In this document: positions 8,965-18,464 of the stretch, piece after piece
How the letters are laid out: each line of letters begins with the position of its first letter
Numbering within the stretch: position 1 is the stretch's first letter
Made by a program: the position numbers and the translations under genes
Origin: JBNKFV01 sp050290265
Lineage (GTDB): Bacteria > Pseudomonadota > Gammaproteobacteria > Pseudomonadales > Cellvibrionaceae
Assembly (NCBI GenBank): GCA_050290265.1
Contig: JBNKHI010000008.1
Location: 26,796-90,795, forward strand
Length of the DNA stretch: 64,000 nt
Direction: 5' to 3'
The notes under the pieces: generated by a model
Database searches by the model: none
Told to the model about the DNA's origin: nothing
The model's input: the letters and a program-made list of their open reading frames with translations, nothing else

Positions 8965-10035
8965 TCACGAACCCAGCTGCTTTGCCAATACAGCAATCAA
9001 CTTTTCCGTTTGTAGCAACGTCCCAACGGTAATTCGCAAACCCTGATTACCATCCATGTCAGCTTTGGGACGCACAAGAATACCCGCATCAACCAGAGCT
9101 TGGTTTAGTACGTCGGGATTATCTGGAAATGTCCAAATATAATTAGCGTGACTTGGCCAATAATCTATTCCATGGGTGTCGAGAAAGGCTTCCAGCATAG
9201 GCTTAGCTTTTACCATCACTTCTTCGACATAATCTCTCGTATAGTCCGGATTCTCCAACGCAGCTTTTGCGGCGACGACGCCCAGCTGATTAATGTCGTA
9301 TGGGCCACGAATATTTAACATCGCCAGGATATTTTTCGCGGCCGAAATCACATAACCAAAACGCAATGAGGGTAGCCCCCAGGTTTTTGAAAAAGTCCGA
9401 GTAATTAGAATATTTGGGTAAGTTTCTACCACATCACAAACACTGACTCCGGCGTACTCAAAATAGCACTCATCAACAAGGATCGCTGCGTTAGGAGCAG
9501 CCTTGGCAATACGAATAATATTTTCGCGGCCACATAAGGTACCGCAGGGGTTATTGGGGTTTGCTATCACAATCAATTTAGTCGCTGGAGTAACTGCGGC
9601 GATCACATCATCAACTGGATAGCCAGTTTCCCGATTATAGACCGGCTCAACCACTTTAAGGTTTTCTACCTGCGCCACTTGTTTGTACATGGCAAAAGTT
9701 GGCGCTGGAATAATAGCTTCGTCACCAGCACTGCAAGTACCGCGAATAATGATATCAATACCGTGATCCGAGCCGTTCGTAATCATGACCTGCTCGGACT
9801 TGACAGCACAATAGTCGCCAAGCAGTTCAGTAATATTGCTATAACTCGGATACATCTGCAGACGATCTTGCTGAATATAATCAATCAACGCATCTTTGAT
9901 AGCACTACTGACAGGAATCGTACGCTCATTAAAATCCATCAGGGTATAAGCGTTTGGGTTACGGCCTTCCAATGGTGGCTGGTAGGCGCTCATCTTGACG
10001 ATATGATCTTTAAAAACGCTCACGTTAGTACTCAC
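8965..10035 (-). CDS. hisC: Histidinol-phosphate aminotransferase-like PLP enzyme
   Basis: 356 residues, class I/II aminotransferase fold. Visible motifs: NGSDHGID (cofactor phosphate region), NPNNPCGT (about 158-165), DECYFEYAG and the PLP-lysine motif SKTWGLPSLRFGYV, with the Arg that binds substrate phosphate/carboxylate nearby. Overall similarity is to HisC, which transaminates imidazole-acetol phosphate with glutamate. The gene is not in a his operon but sits 55 bases after proB, so it may be a second copy with another amino-acid substrate. The N-terminal MDFNERTIP departs from the usual L-x-x-NENP of HisC. Confidence 0.75.
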   Translation of the reverse strand: MSTNVSVFKDHIVKMSAYQPPLEGRNPNAYTLMDFNERTIPVSSAIKDALIDYIQQDRLQMYPSYSNITELLGDYCAVKSEQVMITNGSDHGIDIIIRGTCSAGDEAIIPAPTFAMYKQVAQVENLKVVEPVYNRETGYPVDDVIAAVTPATKLIVIANPNNPCGTLCGRENIIRIAKAAPNAAILVDECYFEYAGVSVCDVVETYPNILITRTFSKTWGLPSLRFGYVISAAKNILAMLNIRGPYDINQLGVVAAKAALENPDYTRDYVEEVMVKAKPMLEAFLDTHGIDYWPSHANYIWTFPDNPDVLNQALVDAGILVRPKADMDGNQGLRITVGTLLQTEKLIAVLAKQLGS

Positions 10036-10090
10036 AAATAGTTTAGATTTTAGGTAGCAATAGTGTTAGGCAACAACGGCTTGATGCAAT

Positions 10091-11212
10091 TTACAACAGG
10101 GCAAGATTGTCTCGATGAATTAACTCATCACTGTCTTTATAGCCCAACACCAATTCAATTTGTTCGGTGCTCTTGCCAATAATTTTTCTGGCATCATCAG
10201 CCGCATAGTTAACCAAACCGCGAGCAATTTCACGACCGTCTTCCGAAAGACAGCGAACCATGTCCCCACGCATAAAGTCGCCGCGCACAATTTTCACACC
10301 AACTGGCAATAAACTTTTACCTTGCTGCGATAATACTTTTACCGCACCAGCATCCAACACTAACTCTCCTCGCGCTTGCAGTTGTCCTGCAAGCCAGCGT
10401 TTGCGAGCTTGCTGCTGAGGCTGATCAGCAACCAATAATGTTCCGACATTTTCTCCCGCACAGACTCGTGTAATAACGTCGTCGATACGTCCACCAACAA
10501 TCACGGTATGCGCACCAGAGCGCGCGGCCAATTTTGCCGCCTTAACTTTTGTAATCATGCCGCCGCGACCTAACTTACCGCCATCACCAGCCATCGCTGC
10601 AAGACTTGAATCGTCTGCGGCTACTTCGTTAAGCAACTTCGCATCTGGGTTTGCGCGAGGGTCGGAATCATACATACCATCCTGATCAGTCAATATCAGC
10701 AGGGCATCGGCCTCAATCAGGTTGGCCACCAACGCACCAAGGGTGTCGTTATCACCAAAACGAATTTCATCGGTAACAACCGTGTCATTTTCATTCACAA
10801 CAGCAACAACACCCAAGGACATTAGCGTTAATAGTGTTGAACGGGCATTTAAATAACGTTCTCGGCTCGACAAGTCATCGTGATCCAAAAGCACCTGTGC
10901 TGTACGCAACCCATACTTTTGAAATTCTTGCTCGTAAGTCTGCACTAAACCCATCTGACCTACCGCTGCTGCCGCTTGCAGCTCATGCAGCCTTTTGGGT
11001 CGTTGCGACCAACCCAAGCGACTCATCCCGGCAGCCACTGCGCCAGAAGACACCAGTACCACATCAATACCGCGTTCACGCAGAGCCGCGATTTGGCGCA
11101 CCCACACTGCAATAGATGCGGCGTCTAACAGCTCGCCGTTAGCAGTTAATAAGGCGCTACCAATTTTAATGACCCATCGCTGGGCGTCTTTTAATGACTG
11201 TCTTACACTCAT
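10091..11212 (-). CDS. proB: Glutamate 5-kinase
   Basis: 373 residues: an amino-acid-kinase domain (1-260; VIKIGSALLT, SSGAVAAGM, NENDTVVTDEIRFGDND, GGKLGRGGMITKVKAA) followed by a C-terminal PUA domain (about 275-365). It phosphorylates glutamate to gamma-glutamyl phosphate, the first step of proline synthesis, and is normally feedback-inhibited by proline. The next enzyme, ProA, is encoded elsewhere in this window (50.6-51.9 kb). It follows obgE by 26 bases in the ribosomal-protein/obg operon, as in Pseudomonas. Confidence 0.96.
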   Translation of the reverse strand: MSVRQSLKDAQRWVIKIGSALLTANGELLDAASIAVWVRQIAALRERGIDVVLVSSGAVAAGMSRLGWSQRPKRLHELQAAAAVGQMGLVQTYEQEFQKYGLRTAQVLLDHDDLSSRERYLNARSTLLTLMSLGVVAVVNENDTVVTDEIRFGDNDTLGALVANLIEADALLILTDQDGMYDSDPRANPDAKLLNEVAADDSSLAAMAGDGGKLGRGGMITKVKAAKLAARSGAHTVIVGGRIDDVITRVCAGENVGTLLVADQPQQQARKRWLAGQLQARGELVLDAGAVKVLSQQGKSLLPVGVKIVRGDFMRGDMVRCLSEDGREIARGLVNYAADDARKIIGKSTEQIELVLGYKDSDELIHRDNLALL

Positions 11213-11238
11213 AAGAATAAGCTTGCCGCTATAGCCTG

Positions 11239-12462
11239 TTAACGAACGTATTCGACTTCCACATCGTAATCATCTTCATCAAAATCGTCGAAGTCATCAT
11301 CGTCATCAACATCAACGTTTTGGTTATTTCCAGTTTTCCGCGTTGCCCGATGTCTCTCGCGCAACATATCAATACGTTCCCGCGCTTCAGACTGCATTTG
11401 CAATTGCAGCTCGTATTCCTGCTCAACCAACTCGGCGTTTTCTTTCTCTGCTTCCCAGCACTCTTCCAGATGCACCAGTAATTCCTGACAAAGCTGCTCG
11501 GTACCAGTTTTATTAATTGCTGCCACTCGATAGACCGGCCCTTGCCAATCAAGCTTTTCAATGATGTCATTACACCGAGCCTCAGCTTCTTCCTCAGACA
11601 GCATATCGAGCTTATTTAATACCAACCAGCGCTCCCGCGTTGCTAGTGTGGGACTAAACAACTGCAATTCATCAATGATAGTTTGCGCATTCGTCGCCGG
11701 GTCCGACCCGTCATAGGGCGCCATATCCACTAAGTGCAATAACACTCGGCAACGGGTTAAATGCTTCAGAAAACGAATTCCCAGTCCGGCACCTTCATGG
11801 GCACCTTCTATCAAACCAGGAATATCAGCCACAACAAAACTTCGGTGCTGCTGAACTTTCACCACACCCAAGTTAGGCACCAGAGTTGTAAACGGATAGT
11901 TAGCCACCTTTGGCTTAGCCGCCGATACAGCGCGGATAAACGTTGACTTGCCGGCATTCGGTAAGCCCAACAGCCCCACATCAGCCAACACCTTTAATTC
12001 CAACTTAAGGTTTCTTGCTTCGCCTGGTGTACCGGGTGAAGTTCTACGCGGCGCTCTATTCACACTGGACTTAAATCGCGCATTACCCAGACCATGAAAG
12101 CCACCCTGCGCCACTTTTAAGCGCTGCCCTGGCTCAGTGAGGTCACCCATAGGCTCCTCAGTATCGGCGTCGAAAACGGAGGTACCCACTGGCACCAGCA
12201 ACTCTAGATCTTCACCTTTCGCACCGGTACAGTCACTACCGCGGCCACCTTCACCACTTTGAGCTTTGTACTTGGGCTGATAGCGGTAATCCACCAGTGT
12301 ATTCAAGTTCTCGTCGGCAACGAGATAAACACTGCCGCCATCACCACCATCACCACCATCAGGGCCGCCCTTGGCGATAAATTTTTCACGCCGGAAGCTC
12401 AGGCAGCCTTTTCCACCGTTACCTGCTTGAACAAATATCGGGGCTTCATCAACAAATTTCAC
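11239..12462 (-). CDS. obgE: GTPase ObgE/CgtA
   Basis: 407 residues: glycine-rich Obg fold (1-158; GGKGCLSFRREKFIAKGGPD) and a G domain from about 160 with the P-loop GLPNAGKST, DIPGLIEGA (switch II) and NKLD. The C terminus is extremely acidic (DDDDDFDDFDEDDYD, about 386-400). It is an essential GTPase tied to 50S ribosome assembly and stress control. The acidic tail is common in gammaproteobacterial Obg proteins. A terminator-like hairpin stands between rpmA and this gene, so partial read-through or a separate promoter is likely. Confidence 0.97.
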   Translation of the reverse strand: MKFVDEAPIFVQAGNGGKGCLSFRREKFIAKGGPDGGDGGDGGSVYLVADENLNTLVDYRYQPKYKAQSGEGGRGSDCTGAKGEDLELLVPVGTSVFDADTEEPMGDLTEPGQRLKVAQGGFHGLGNARFKSSVNRAPRRTSPGTPGEARNLKLELKVLADVGLLGLPNAGKSTFIRAVSAAKPKVANYPFTTLVPNLGVVKVQQHRSFVVADIPGLIEGAHEGAGLGIRFLKHLTRCRVLLHLVDMAPYDGSDPATNAQTIIDELQLFSPTLATRERWLVLNKLDMLSEEEAEARCNDIIEKLDWQGPVYRVAAINKTGTEQLCQELLVHLEECWEAEKENAELVEQEYELQLQMQSEARERIDMLRERHRATRKTGNNQNVDVDDDDDFDDFDEDDYDVEVEYVR

Positions 12463-12542
12463 CTTACACTCCCAGCGTTTTCATCACGCTAATAACAATA
12501 TGAATAACGTATTCACAATTAGATATTCACTTGTAACAATAT

Positions 12543-12579
12543 AAAAAAGCCCCGTTCCTTTGGGAGCGGGGCTTTTTTT
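12543..12579. terminator. Strong hairpin terminator between rpmA and obgE
   Basis: A roughly 16-bp stem, AAGCCCCGTTCC with GGGAGCGGGGCTT, around a TTT loop, flanked by A-run and T-run on opposite sides so it works in both directions. On the minus strand it follows rpmA and precedes obgE, so it should attenuate read-through from rplU-rpmA into obgE-proB. Confidence 0.85.
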
Positions 12580-12665
12580 AACAACTTCTCAATCTTGTTC
12601 GAGGTTGGTAAACACCAATAATGTTGGATTCACCAAGCCAAACTGCCGACTTAAATCAAAACTGA

Positions 12666-12920
12666 TTAAGCAACAATACTAACAAACTTACGGCTGTTAG
12701 GGCCTTTAACTTCAAACTTTACAGTGCCGGTAGCCTTTGCAAACAAGGTGTGATCCTTGCCGATACCAACATTTTCACCAGCATGAAAGCGTGTTCCACG
12801 TTGACGAACGAGAATATTGCCCGCTAAAACTTCTTGACCACCAAAGCGCTTAACACCAAGGCGTTTACTTTCGGAATCGCGACCGTTGCGCGTACTACCG
12901 CCAGCTTTCTTGTGAGCCAT
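12666..12920 (-). CDS. rpmA: 50S ribosomal protein L27
   Basis: 84 residues with the invariant L27 N terminus (MAHKKAGGSTRNGRDSESKR) and the GGQEVLAGNILVRQRGT segment. It is a basic protein of the large subunit whose N terminus reaches the peptidyl-transferase centre. It lies 35 bases after rplU in the usual rplU-rpmA pair, with a GAGG ribosome site just upstream. Confidence 0.98.
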   Translation of the reverse strand: MAHKKAGGSTRNGRDSESKRLGVKRFGGQEVLAGNILVRQRGTRFHAGENVGIGKDHTLFAKATGTVKFEVKGPNSRKFVSIVA

Positions 12921-12955
12921 GAGCCTGAACTCCTCTCTTCATTAAATAGTTTGTA

Positions 12956-13267
12956 TTAAGCAGAAATACCAGTGATTTTCACTTCGGTATACCACTGACG
13001 GTGACCTTGACGCTTCATTGAGTGCTTACGACGACGGAACTTGATGATTTTAACCTTTTCACCACGACCGTGACTAACCACTTCAGCAGTTACCTTAGCG
13101 CCTTCAACAACAGGAGTACCAATTTTAACGTCGTCGCCGCTGGTTACCATAAGAACTTGATCAAACTCAATTGAGTCGCCAGTAGCGGCTTCAATTTTTT
13201 CCAACTTGAGGACTTCGCCCTCAACAACACGGTGTTGTTTACCACCGCTGACAATCACTGCGTACAT
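12956..13267 (-). CDS. rplU: 50S ribosomal protein L21
   Basis: 103 residues, standard L21 length. The start MYAVIVSGGKQHRVVEGE and the C-terminal KIIKFRRRKHSMKRQGHRQ are diagnostic. It binds 23S rRNA in the large subunit. First gene of the rplU-rpmA(-obgE-proB) operon, transcribed divergently from ispB. Confidence 0.98.
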   Translation of the reverse strand: MYAVIVSGGKQHRVVEGEVLKLEKIEAATGDSIEFDQVLMVTSGDDVKIGTPVVEGAKVTAEVVSHGRGEKVKIIKFRRRKHSMKRQGHRQWYTEVKITGISA

Positions 13268-13603
13268 AAATGCTCCAATAACAGGATCGGACGATACGAA
13301 GCAGCCAAAAGCATAGCTTTGAGACTTTTAGACACCGGCACCTGCCAGCGTCACAGAACTTGCATCGTGTATAAAATCTACCCAAATTCAGGGGCCGCAA
13401 TTCTAATGGAATCACAGAACAACCGCAAGCCGAATATTTTACCCACAAAGCGGATTATTGCTGTAGCATTTAGCACCGACAAACGCCGCTACAACACCGC
13501 CCGTCATTCGCTTAGAATCAACAGCTTTAGACCGGCCCAGCCTAGCGCGCGCTAAAGGCCTTAAGACCAAAGAACAATATTAACCTGAAATAGATCATTG
13601 CCC
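13268..13603. promoter_or_regulatory. rplU/ispB divergent intergenic region with rplU leader
   Basis: 336 bases without a credible gene. The overlapping short frames here have no ribosome sites and read as unrelated composition. The region must hold the two divergent promoters and the untranslated leader of rplU. On the minus strand, TTTTATAC at about 13370-13377 is a possible -10 element for rplU, leaving a leader of about 100 bases. I cannot identify a confident -35. The rplU/ispB arrangement is conserved in gammaproteobacteria. Confidence 0.4.
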
Positions 13604-14572
13604 ATGCTGCCGTTTTTAACCGTTGTTGAGAAAGATTTTCTTGCCGTAAACCAACTTATCATTGAGAAACTGGAATCCAATGTAACGCTGGTCGAGAATA
13701 TAGGTCATTACCTGATCGACGCCGGGGGCAAACGCTTAAGACCCATACTTGTTCTGCTCTGCGCCAACGCCCTAAAAGAATCACAACCGGACACTCAACA
13801 CCTTGAACTCGCCGCCATCATCGAGTTTATCCATACTGCAACACTACTGCATGACGACGTTGTTGATGTTTCAGAGTTGCGTCGAGGCCGACCAACTGCG
13901 AACGCTGAATGGGGCAATGCCCCCAGCGTTCTGGTCGGCGACTTTCTCTATTCGCGAGCCTTTCAAATGATGGTCGCTATCGGCAATATGGAAATCATGG
14001 CTATTCTCTCCGATACCACGAACATGATCTCGGAAGGTGAGGTTCAGCAACTCGTCAACGCCAAAGATCCGAGCGTTAGCGAAGACAACTACTTCAACGT
14101 CATCCATAAAAAAACAGCGATATTATTCGAAGCCGCCTGCACAACCGCAGCGACCTTGAGAAATAGCAACACGGAGAGCAAGAAAGCACTGCAAGCTTAC
14201 GGATACCACTTAGGCATAGCATTTCAACTGGTTGACGATGTGCTAGATTATGAAGGTGACGCCGCCACACTGGGCAAGAACGTCGGCGATGATCTTGCGG
14301 AAGGCAAGCCAACGCTGCCACTGATTCACGCGATGAAACACGGCACCGAAGACCAAGCCAGCCTAATTGCTAACGCACTGCGAGCAGGCGATACCAGCCA
14401 GCTGAACGCTATTGTCGACATCGTTAACACCGCAGGCTCTCTCAAGTACACCGCCGAACGCGCAAAATACCACAGCCAAGCAGCCAAAGACGCGCTACTT
14501 GCACTGCCAGACAACCGCTATACTCAAGCGATGAAGGAACTTGCAGAATTTGCAGTGCAGCGCTGCCACTAA
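13604..14572 (+). CDS. ispB: Octaprenyl diphosphate synthase
   Basis: 322-residue trans-polyprenyl diphosphate synthase. Both aspartate-rich motifs are intact: LLHDDVVD with downstream RRGRPT (first DDxxD) and QLVDDVLDYEGD (second). GKRLRP near residue 42 binds isopentenyl diphosphate. It makes the long side chain of ubiquinone by adding IPP units to FPP. Start taken at the ATG at 13604 (MLPFLTVVEKDFLAVN), close to the E. coli N terminus; a TTG two codons earlier is also possible. Divergent from rplU, as usual. Confidence 0.95.
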   Translation: MLPFLTVVEKDFLAVNQLIIEKLESNVTLVENIGHYLIDAGGKRLRPILVLLCANALKESQPDTQHLELAAIIEFIHTATLLHDDVVDVSELRRGRPTANAEWGNAPSVLVGDFLYSRAFQMMVAIGNMEIMAILSDTTNMISEGEVQQLVNAKDPSVSEDNYFNVIHKKTAILFEAACTTAATLRNSNTESKKALQAYGYHLGIAFQLVDDVLDYEGDAATLGKNVGDDLAEGKPTLPLIHAMKHGTEDQASLIANALRAGDTSQLNAIVDIVNTAGSLKYTAERAKYHSQAAKDALLALPDNRYTQAMKELAEFAVQRCH

Positions 14573-14605
14573 CAAACAGCACCTGCACTATTCAAAAAGG
14601 CTCTT

Positions 14606-14629
14606 GCCCCGCCTGAAGACGCGGGGGGC
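14606..14629 (-). terminator. Possible weak terminator after galU
   Basis: The inverted repeat CCCCGC/GCGGGG with an 8-base loop lies between the convergent ends of ispB and galU. On the minus strand it is followed, after AAGAGCC, by TTTTT. The separation of T-run from stem makes it an imperfect terminator. Confidence 0.4.
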
Positions 14630-14650
14630 ATGACTTTGACGAGCAAGCAC

Positions 14651-15475
14651 CTAGCCCTTGTAGATATTGTTGTAAACATAATTGGTCGCTTCAACGAAAC
14701 CATCAACACTACCGCAGTCAAAACGAATCCCTTTAAACTTATAAGCCAATACACAACCATTTTTGGCTTGGGTCAGCAGTGCATCTGTCAATTGCACTTC
14801 GCCATTCTTGCCCGGCGGCGTATTTTCAATAATTTCAAATATGTCAGGCGTTAATATATAGCGGCCGATAATCGCCAGATTACTAGGAGCATCTTCTGCC
14901 TTCGGCTTTTCTACCATGTCAGTGACCTGATACAAACCGTCTTTGAGCTTGTCTCCGGCAATAACACCAAACTTGTGAATTTGATCTTCTGGCACTTCCT
15001 GAATGGCAACAATACTACAACGGAACTGCTTATAGAGCTTAACCATTTGCGCTAACACGCCGTCACCTTCTGCAAGACAGAGGTCATCAGACAACACCAC
15101 ACCAAAGGGCTCATCACCAATTAAGCGCCGACCATTGAGAATCGCATCGCCCAAGCCACGCATTTCCGTCTGGCGCGTCATCGAAAACTGGGCAGCATCC
15201 ATAACTTCTCTGATACTGGCCAAATACTGCTCTTTATCGGTACCCGCAATTTGATGTTCTAGCTCATAGTTCACGTCGAAATGATCGGTAATGGCTCGCT
15301 TACCGCGACCCGTTACCAATCCTATTTCGGTCAACCCTGCGTTGATTGCTTCCTCCACGCCATACTGCACCAGAGGCTTGTTCACCACGGGTAGCATCTC
15401 TTTTGGCATAGACTTGGTAGCAGGCAAAAAGCGGGTTCCGTAACCCGCGACCGGAAACAGGCACTTATTAATCAT
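14651..15475 (-). CDS. galU: UTP-glucose-1-phosphate uridylyltransferase
   Basis: 274 residues, slightly short of E. coli GalU but complete. The nucleotide-binding motif GYGTRFLPATKSMPKEMLPV is at residues 9-28, VVLSDDLCLAEG carries the metal-binding Asp, and VEKPKAEDAPSNLAIIGRYI is the substrate motif. It makes UDP-glucose for glycans, trehalose and envelope polysaccharides. It is transcribed on its own, divergent from fabA. Confidence 0.95.
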   Translation of the reverse strand: MINKCLFPVAGYGTRFLPATKSMPKEMLPVVNKPLVQYGVEEAINAGLTEIGLVTGRGKRAITDHFDVNYELEHQIAGTDKEQYLASIREVMDAAQFSMTRQTEMRGLGDAILNGRRLIGDEPFGVVLSDDLCLAEGDGVLAQMVKLYKQFRCSIVAIQEVPEDQIHKFGVIAGDKLKDGLYQVTDMVEKPKAEDAPSNLAIIGRYILTPDIFEIIENTPPGKNGEVQLTDALLTQAKNGCVLAYKFKGIRFDCGSVDGFVEATNYVYNNIYKG

Positions 15476-15739
15476 TTAAAGGATCCTTTTAAAGAGTTAA
15501 TTAGACATAAGCTGAAGATACCACAGGGATATAAAATTTGTTGCCTGGGAGCAGCCAAAACTCTAGTGTTAACAATAATTGTCACCACTTCAAGTGAGTA
15601 GATTATCTAGACATGAGGCCCCAAGACGGTAGAATGACCTCCCTTTGCAGATTACGCAGCTTTTTCCCCAGAATTGCTTATAGACAAAAGTAATACCAAG
15701 GTGGAGTTGCACGTTATTTTTCAGAACTAGAGTCAACCT

Positions 15740-16264
15740 ATGGATGCTACTGAACGTAAAAGCGCCTACGATCGCGAGGACTTAATTGAGTGCGGCAATG
15801 GCCGTATGTTTGGCCCCGGCAATGCCCAACTGCCAGTACCGAATATGCTCATGCTCGACAGAATCACACATATCAGCGCGCAAGGCGGTGAGTTTGGTAA
15901 AGGGGAGATTGTTGCCGAACTCGATATCAACCCAGACCTCTGGTTCTTTCAGTGCCACTTCCCTGGCGACCCAGTCATGCCTGGCTGTCTGGGCTTAGAT
16001 GCCATGTGGCAGCTAGTTGGCTTTTTCCTAGCCTGGAAAGGCAATCCCGGCCGAGGGCGCGCACTCGGTTCAGGTGAAGTAAAATTTACAGGACAAATTT
16101 TGCCAACAGCCAAAAAAGTCACTTATCACATAAATTTAAAGCGAGTCATTGAGCGTCGACTGATAATGGGTATTGCCGATGGACGAGTCTCTGTAGATGG
16201 AAAAGACATCTATTTCGCAAAAGATTTGCGCGTAGGCCTGTTCGGCAATACAGAAACATTCTAA
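15740..16264 (+). CDS. fabA: 3-hydroxydecanoyl-ACP dehydratase/isomerase
   Basis: 174 residues. The active-site hot-dog helix is present: CHFPGDPVMPGCLGLDAMWQ, about residues 74-93, with the catalytic His and the downstream Asp of the partner subunit. It introduces the double bond of unsaturated fatty acids by dehydrating 3-hydroxydecanoyl-ACP and isomerising trans-2 to cis-3. fabB follows 131 bases later and both form the standard fabAB pair. Confidence 0.97.
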   Translation: MDATERKSAYDREDLIECGNGRMFGPGNAQLPVPNMLMLDRITHISAQGGEFGKGEIVAELDINPDLWFFQCHFPGDPVMPGCLGLDAMWQLVGFFLAWKGNPGRGRALGSGEVKFTGQILPTAKKVTYHINLKRVIERRLIMGIADGRVSVDGKDIYFAKDLRVGLFGNTETF

Positions 16265-16395
16265 AGGCCGTGCAAGGTGCTTGCTGAGTGCCTGTGCCAT
16301 AATGACAATGAATAAGTGTGCAAAGCCAGCCAAACGACGGCACACGGCTTGGCACAATAATATAACTGAATCCATAGAATGCTAAGAGGTTACCT

Positions 16396-17613
16396 ATGAA
16401 ACGTGTTGTAGTTACCGGGATGGGCGCTGTTTCCTGCCTGGGTAATGACCTAGAAACGATTCTGGCATCGCTGCAACAAGGTCAGTCCGGCATCAAGTTC
16501 CAGGAAAAATACAAGGAACTTGGCTTTCGCAGCCAGATCGCTGGCAGCATAGACATCAACCTTGCCGACTATATAGACCGTAAAACCCTCCGTTTTATGG
16601 GTGACGCAGCAGGTTTTGCCTATATCGCCATGCAACAGGCAATAACCGATGCGGGCCTTGCCGACGATCAAGTATCCAATGAGCGTACGGGTATTATCAT
16701 GGGCTCAGGTGGTGCTTCATCAGCCAACCTCGTCGAAGCCGCCGACATTCTGCGCGAGCGAGGCGTTAAGCGAGTAGGCCCCTACCGAGTTACTCAAACT
16801 ATGGGAAGCACTACCTCAGCCTGTCTGGCGACACCGTTTAAAATTAAAGGCGTGAACTACTCCATATCCTCTGCCTGTTCCACCAGCGCACACTGTATTG
16901 GCAACGCCATGGAACTGATTCAACTGGGTAAACAGGATATTATTTTTGCCGGCGGCGGTGAAGAAGAGCACTGGACACTGACAGCACTGTTCGACGCCAT
17001 GGGTGCGCTATCCAGTAAATATAATGACACACCAGAAAAAGCGTCCCGAGCTTACGATGCGGACCGCGATGGTTTTGTTATTGCCGGCGGTGGTGGCTGC
17101 CTCGTACTGGAAGAGCTCGAACACGCCAAAGCACGTGGTGCAACAATATATGCTGAACTGGTTGGCTATGGTGCAACATCTGATGGCTACGACATGGTTG
17201 CGCCCTCTGGTGAAGGTGCTGCCCGCTGCATGCGCCAAGCGTTAAGTACGGTTAAAGGTGACATTGATTATATCAATGCACATGGCACCTCTACGCCAGC
17301 TGGAGACATACAAGAGCTAAAAGCAGTACGCGAAGTTTTCGGAACCAAAGTGCCCGCAGTCAGTTCAACCAAATCGTTGAGCGGCCACTCATTAGGAGCA
17401 ACAGGCGTTCAAGAAGCCATTTATTCGCTATTGATGATGAAACACAATTTCATTTCAGCAAGTGCTAATGTTGATAATTTAGACGAAGGAGCAGACGGTA
17501 TTCCGGTTGTGACCAAACGACAAGATAACGTAACGCTTAATCGTATTATGTCTAACAGTTTTGGCTTTGGCGGTACCAATGCCACCTTGGTGTTTGAACG
17601 TTTTCAAGACTAA
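16396..17613 (+). CDS. fabB: 3-oxoacyl-ACP synthase I
   Basis: 405 residues, full length. Catalytic Cys in SSACSTSAHC (about residues 160-169), the two His in NAHGTSTPAGD and SGHSLGATG, and the C-terminal NSFGFGGTNA glycine loop. It elongates cis-3-decenoyl-ACP and is needed for unsaturated fatty acids. It has a clear ribosome site (AGAGGT) and is followed by a strong bidirectional terminator. Confidence 0.98.
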   Translation: MKRVVVTGMGAVSCLGNDLETILASLQQGQSGIKFQEKYKELGFRSQIAGSIDINLADYIDRKTLRFMGDAAGFAYIAMQQAITDAGLADDQVSNERTGIIMGSGGASSANLVEAADILRERGVKRVGPYRVTQTMGSTTSACLATPFKIKGVNYSISSACSTSAHCIGNAMELIQLGKQDIIFAGGGEEEHWTLTALFDAMGALSSKYNDTPEKASRAYDADRDGFVIAGGGGCLVLEELEHAKARGATIYAELVGYGATSDGYDMVAPSGEGAARCMRQALSTVKGDIDYINAHGTSTPAGDIQELKAVREVFGTKVPAVSSTKSLSGHSLGATGVQEAIYSLLMMKHNFISASANVDNLDEGADGIPVVTKRQDNVTLNRIMSNSFGFGGTNATLVFERFQD

Positions 17614-17633
17614 AGACCCGTAAGTTGTTAAAA

Positions 17634-17668
17634 ATAAAAAGGCGCCCATTGGGCGCCTTTTTATTTTT
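17634..17668. terminator. Bidirectional terminator between fabB and the next gene
   Basis: The perfect stem GGCGCCC/GGGCGCC with an ATT loop is flanked by A-rich and T-rich runs on the two sides. It sits between convergent genes and should stop transcription from both. Confidence 0.9.
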
Positions 17669-17686
17669 AACGCACACCCTGTAGTA

Positions 17687-18265
17687 CTAGGAAATTTGCA
17701 TTAAGCGTTCCAGGATAACTTGTTTTATTCCATTGCGATCCAACGATGACAAACCTTCCAACTTATCCAGATTCAGGCAATGCAAGTGTAAACAGGGTGT
17801 CTTTGCCTGCAGCTCACGCAAGTCACCTTTCATTAGAACGGGCAAAAGTGGTTGATTTGAGGGGCGCCGCTCATTAATAGCACGCATACCAACCTTCAAT
17901 GGCACGGGTCTATACTTAGCCTGGCCCCCCTTAAAAGGTATGAGCAAATAGACACCTCGTTTTCCCAACATAGTCCCGGGGATAACATTCAAGCCAGTGC
18001 GCATCACAGCCTTACTACTAACACCCTGGTAAATGTCATGATGAGCATAAGGATTCGGTAATATAACCAGCTTGTGACCTTCGTCTTTAGGGAAAAAGAT
18101 ATTGTAATTACAATAGAGCTGTTCCACCGAGTCTGAATAAACACAAAGCTTGTTCTCAAACCCCATGACAAAATCCATGGCTTGCTGGCGCTGTTTAAAC
18201 GTTTTTAAGTCCCAGACTAAATCCGTGTTATTTTTTTCCACCCTTGGTAAAGCTCCTCGTATCAC
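17687..18265 (-). CDS. Hypothetical protein, unrecognised family
   Basis: 192 residues if the GTG at 18265 is used; the next in-frame GTG and an ATG 29 codons in are alternatives, and none has a good ribosome site. Soluble, with no signal peptide. The C-terminal third (VPVLMKGDLRELQAKTPCLH... about 139-160) is Leu/Cys/His-rich and may form the core of a small beta domain. GHKLVILPNPYAHHD and GTMLGKRGVYLLIPF look conserved. I do not recognise the family. It is convergent with fabB across a shared terminator and has no obvious operon partners. Confidence 0.55.
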   Translation of the reverse strand: MIRGALPRVEKNNTDLVWDLKTFKQRQQAMDFVMGFENKLCVYSDSVEQLYCNYNIFFPKDEGHKLVILPNPYAHHDIYQGVSSKAVMRTGLNVIPGTMLGKRGVYLLIPFKGGQAKYRPVPLKVGMRAINERRPSNQPLLPVLMKGDLRELQAKTPCLHLHCLNLDKLEGLSSLDRNGIKQVILERLMQIS

Positions 18266-18464
18266 GTCAAGTCAAAAGGCATACCTAATAGCCACACGCC
18301 GTAAAGCAGCATTATTCTACCGACAAAACCCATCAACCGCTAAACAGTATCCATGGGATAAAAGTATTAATGATGCGCAACTACGTAATATCATTGGTTT
18401 GAGCGACATTCATTGTCCAAATTAAGGCAGTGGGAGGGGGTACGCCTGCCAAAGATCTCAACAC

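Noticed and set aside
13232..13555. Short frames in the rplU-ispB gap
   Set aside because: They overlap rplU or lack ribosome sites, and the region is needed for promoters and leader.
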